Origin: Paracoccus everestensis
Lineage (GTDB): Bacteria > Pseudomonadota > Alphaproteobacteria > Rhodobacterales > Rhodobacteraceae
DNA length: 64,000 nt
NCBI RefSeq assembly: GCF_021491915.1
Contig: NZ_CP090836.1
Span: forward strand, 2,094,501 to 2,158,500
Direction of reading: 5' to 3'
The notes under the pieces were generated by a model. That model made no database searches and had not been told where the DNA came from. It saw nothing but the letters and a program-made list of their open reading frames with translations. Position numbers and translations under genes: made by a program. Shown in pieces: positions 62,369-64,000 of the stretch (position 1 is its first letter; the number at the start of each line of letters is the position of its first letter).

Positions 62369-62566
62369 TCAGATCGTGCGGTCGCGGAAATGATCGTCGA
62401 TGTTTCGTTCGGCCTCGTCCTTGGTCCAGCCGTATTTTTCCTGCAACTTGCCGGTCAGCTGATCCTTGCTGCCGTCGATCCGGTCCAGATCGTCATCGGT
62501 CAGGTCGCCCCATTTTTCCTTGACCGAGCCTTTGACCTGTTTCCATTTCCCCTGGATGATGTCCCA
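62369..62566 (-). pseudogene. csbD-family stress protein gene lacking a usual start codon
   Basis: The reading frame encodes 65 residues beginning WDIIQGKWKQVKGSVKEKWG and ending DDHFRDRTI, a full CsbD domain. Normal members begin MNWDxIxGxW. Here TGG directly follows AAGGAGGC, and upstream the frame gives only CAG CTT CAA GGA GGC back to an in-frame TAG (62582-62584); there is no ATG, GTG or TTG. The two ATC codons at 62558-62560 and 62555-62557 would sit at the right distance from AAGGAGG if a rare start is used. A small deletion that removed the ATG-AAC codons, or a sequence error, would explain the pattern. The intact downstream frame and own terminator suggest a recent event. Confidence 0.7.
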
Positions 62567-62630
62567 GCCTCCTTGAAGCTGCTACCGGTCAATGAACATT
62601 TGGCAGCCGCAGGGGTTCCTGTCGGCCCGT

Positions 62631-63578
62631 TCAGTTCACCCGGTCGCGAGGCACGGCCCCTTCGGAAAAGGCGATCAGATTGTCCAACGCGCGCAAGGCC
62701 ATGGCAGTGCGGGTGTCGTCCGTGGCCGTGCCCAGATGCGGCAGCAGCGTGGCGTTCGGGGCGTCCAGCAGCGCCTGGGGCACCAGCGGCTCGCGTTCGT
62801 AAACGTCCAGGCCTGCGCCTGCGATGATGGCGCCATTCAGCGCCTCGATCAGGGCGGCCTCGTCCACCACATCCCCGCGCGCGATGTTGACCAGATAGCC
62901 TTGCGGGCCAAGCGCCGCCAGCTGGCGCGCGCCGATCAGGTGGCGTGTCCCCGCCCCGCCCGGCACGGCCAGGACGGCGACATCGGCCTGTTCCAGCATC
63001 GCGTCCAGGTCCGGGATTTGCCGCGCGGGAACGTCCAGGCCGGTCAGGGGGGATCTGTTGAAGAACACCACCTGCATCCCGAACCCGTGGTGGCAACGCC
63101 GCGCAATGGCCTGGCCGATCCGCCCCATGCCGACGATGCCCACCGTCCGCCCGCTCAGATGCCCGCCCAGCAGTTGCGTGGGGTTCCAGCCGGTCCACTG
63201 GCCCGCACGCAGGATCCGCTCTCCCTCGGTCGCGCGGCGCAGGGTCATCAGCATCAGCATCACCGCGATGTCGGCTGTGGCGTCCGTCACCACGTCGGGG
63301 GTGTTCGTCACGACGATCCCGGCATCCGTCGCGGCCTTCACGTCGATATGGTTGAAGCCCGCCCCGAAATTCGCAAGAATCCGGCAACGCGGCTGACCAG
63401 CAAAGGCGGCGGCCGTGAAGGCATCCCCCAGCGTCGGGATGATCGCGTCATAGTCGCGCAACGCCTGCGCGGCCTCGGGTTCTGACAAGGGCGTGTTGTC
63501 GCGGAAGGTCGCGTCGAAGCGATTGCGGATTGCCTGGGTGGCACGGTCGGTCATGGGTCTTGTGACAAGCAAACGCAT
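62631..63578 (-). CDS. D-2-hydroxyacid dehydrogenase (glyoxylate/hydroxypyruvate reductase-like)
   Basis: An NAD(P)-dependent 2-hydroxyacid dehydrogenase of 315 aa. The Rossmann motif is GIVGMGRIGQAIA (about residues 147-159), catalytic Arg is in NIARGDVVDE, catalytic Glu in LDVYEREP and catalytic His in LLPHLGTAT. It probably reduces glyoxylate or hydroxypyruvate, but formate dehydrogenase-like or phosphonate substrates cannot be excluded. The start overlaps the csaA stop (ATGA), so it is co-transcribed with csaA and the gene before it. Confidence 0.9.
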   Translation of the reverse strand: MRLLVTRPMTDRATQAIRNRFDATFRDNTPLSEPEAAQALRDYDAIIPTLGDAFTAAAFAGQPRCRILANFGAGFNHIDVKAATDAGIVVTNTPDVVTDATADIAVMLMLMTLRRATEGERILRAGQWTGWNPTQLLGGHLSGRTVGIVGMGRIGQAIARRCHHGFGMQVVFFNRSPLTGLDVPARQIPDLDAMLEQADVAVLAVPGGAGTRHLIGARQLAALGPQGYLVNIARGDVVDEAALIEALNGAIIAGAGLDVYEREPLVPQALLDAPNATLLPHLGTATDDTRTAMALRALDNLIAFSEGAVPRDRVN

Positions 63579-63910
63579 CAGTAAAGCCTTCCTCCATTCG
63601 GGACATCCAGGTCGGGACGGATCAGAACGACCTCTCCGTCCGGGTCAGGAACGCCCAGGACAAGAACCTCGGACCGGACGGGGCCAATCTGGCGGGGCGG
63701 AAAGTTCACCACGCACAAGACCTGCTTGCCGACCAGCCGGTCCGGTTCGTAATGCCGCGTGATCTGGGCCGAGGATTTGCGTTCCCCCAGTTCCCCCAGA
63801 TCCAGCCACAGCTTGATCGCGGGCTTTCGCGCCTCGGGGAAGGGTTCGGCGCGGGTGATGGTCGCCACGCGGATATCGACCTTGAGGAAATCGTCGAAGC
63901 CGATGGTCAT
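63578..63910 (-). CDS. csaA: CsaA, tRNA-binding-domain chaperone
   Basis: A 110-aa protein made of one EMAP/Trbp111-like tRNA-binding OB fold. Features are [25 protein letters not shown] at the N-terminus, [19 protein letters not shown] and [20 protein letters not shown]. CsaA homologues bind tRNA and have been linked to export-related chaperoning. Start and stop overlap neighbours by ATGA on both sides. Confidence 0.92.
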   Translation of the reverse strand: MTIGFDDFLKVDIRVATITRAEPFPEARKPAIKLWLDLGELGERKSSAQITRHYEPDRLVGKQVLCVVNFPPRQIGPVRSEVLVLGVPDPDGEVVLIRPDLDVPNGGRLY

Positions 63911-63999
63911 TGCGCCCGCCCCAGTTCACGCCCGCGTTCAGTGGCGGCGGCAATGGTCCGCGCCATCAGCGGCGGCAGGCCGGTTTCGGGATCCATCAG
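63907..63999 (-). CDS. 3' end of an unidentified gene (continues beyond window)
   Basis: The minus-strand frame from the window edge reads [20 protein letters not shown] then [10 protein letters not shown] and a TGA that overlaps the csaA start (ATGA). About 30 residues are visible, helical in look and without a motif I recognise. It should be the first or an early gene of the operon with csaA and the dehydrogenase. It is too short to name. Confidence 0.6.
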   Translation of the reverse strand: MMDPETGLPPLMARTIAAATERGRELGRAQ

Positions 64000-64000
64000 G

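Noticed and set aside
1-64000. Prophage, insertion sequence, CRISPR or genomic-island borders
   Set aside because: I saw no transposase, integrase, phage structural gene, repeat-spacer pattern or tRNA-linked direct repeat. Composition is uniform by eye.

Overview
The window is chromosomal DNA of an alphaproteobacterium, most likely a member of the Rhodobacteraceae close to Paracoccus. Reasons: very high GC with strong third-position GC bias, family signature genes (DUF1489, DUF1150, DUF465, one fused LolC/E permease, radA-cvpA-purF, fabA-fabB-fabI), a CbbA-type class II aldolase and an alphaproteobacterial erythritol gene set. Genes are densely packed with many ATGA start/stop overlaps. I see no insertion sequence, prophage, CRISPR array, rRNA or replication origin.

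Layout. 1-8 kb: the 3' part of selB with the selenocysteine tRNA gene inside its reading frame, a small unknown gene, trigger factor (tig), a DUF1489 gene, tRNA-Gly(CCC), a MipA-type outer-membrane protein and an ABC-F ATPase. 8-25 kb: a large erythritol catabolism island. One arm (minus strand) is eryR-eryH-eryI-fbp-fba, divergent from tkt. A second arm (minus strand) is eryA-eryB-eryC-(iron alcohol dehydrogenase)-eryD. The third arm (plus strand, divergent from eryA) is a DUF2291 gene and a ribose-type ABC transporter (eryEFG). Uptake, phosphorylation, oxidation and three isomerisations give D-erythrose 4-phosphate. The co-located aldolase, bisphosphatase and transketolase could carry that product onward through a Calvin-cycle-like sedoheptulose-bisphosphate branch; this last point is my inference.

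25-41 kb: housekeeping genes: trxB and a divergent Lrp/AsnC regulator, gshB, the unsaturated fatty acid operon fabA-fabB-fabI, an alpha/beta hydrolase, a small PAP2 protein, a lipoprotein-like cytochrome c, lolD-lolC/E, radA-cvpA-purF, a Nudix gene with purK-purE, a DUF465 gene and an Hsp20-DUF1150 pair. 41-50 kb: a 14-TM-type exporter, a degenerate ATP-sulfurylase-like protein, a HAD phosphatase with xylulokinase, and macAB. 49-59 kb: three-component tricarboxylate transporter genes with two binding proteins (tctC-tctB-tctA-tctC2), a DUF808 protein, and ugpBAEC preceded by a tandem Pho-box-like array. 58-64 kb: a protealysin-like M4 peptidase followed by an emfourin-like inhibitor, a DUF475 membrane protein, CorA, a csbD gene without a usual start codon, a D-2-hydroxyacid dehydrogenase, CsaA and the 3' end of an unidentified gene.

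The points most worth a second look are the erythritol island with its own carbon-rearrangement enzymes and TTGTGA operator array, the tRNA-Sec gene nested in selB, an intergenic repeat family with an identical 20-nt core, the catalytically emptied ATP-sulfurylase homologue, the peptidase/inhibitor pair, the start-less csbD and the Pho-box array.
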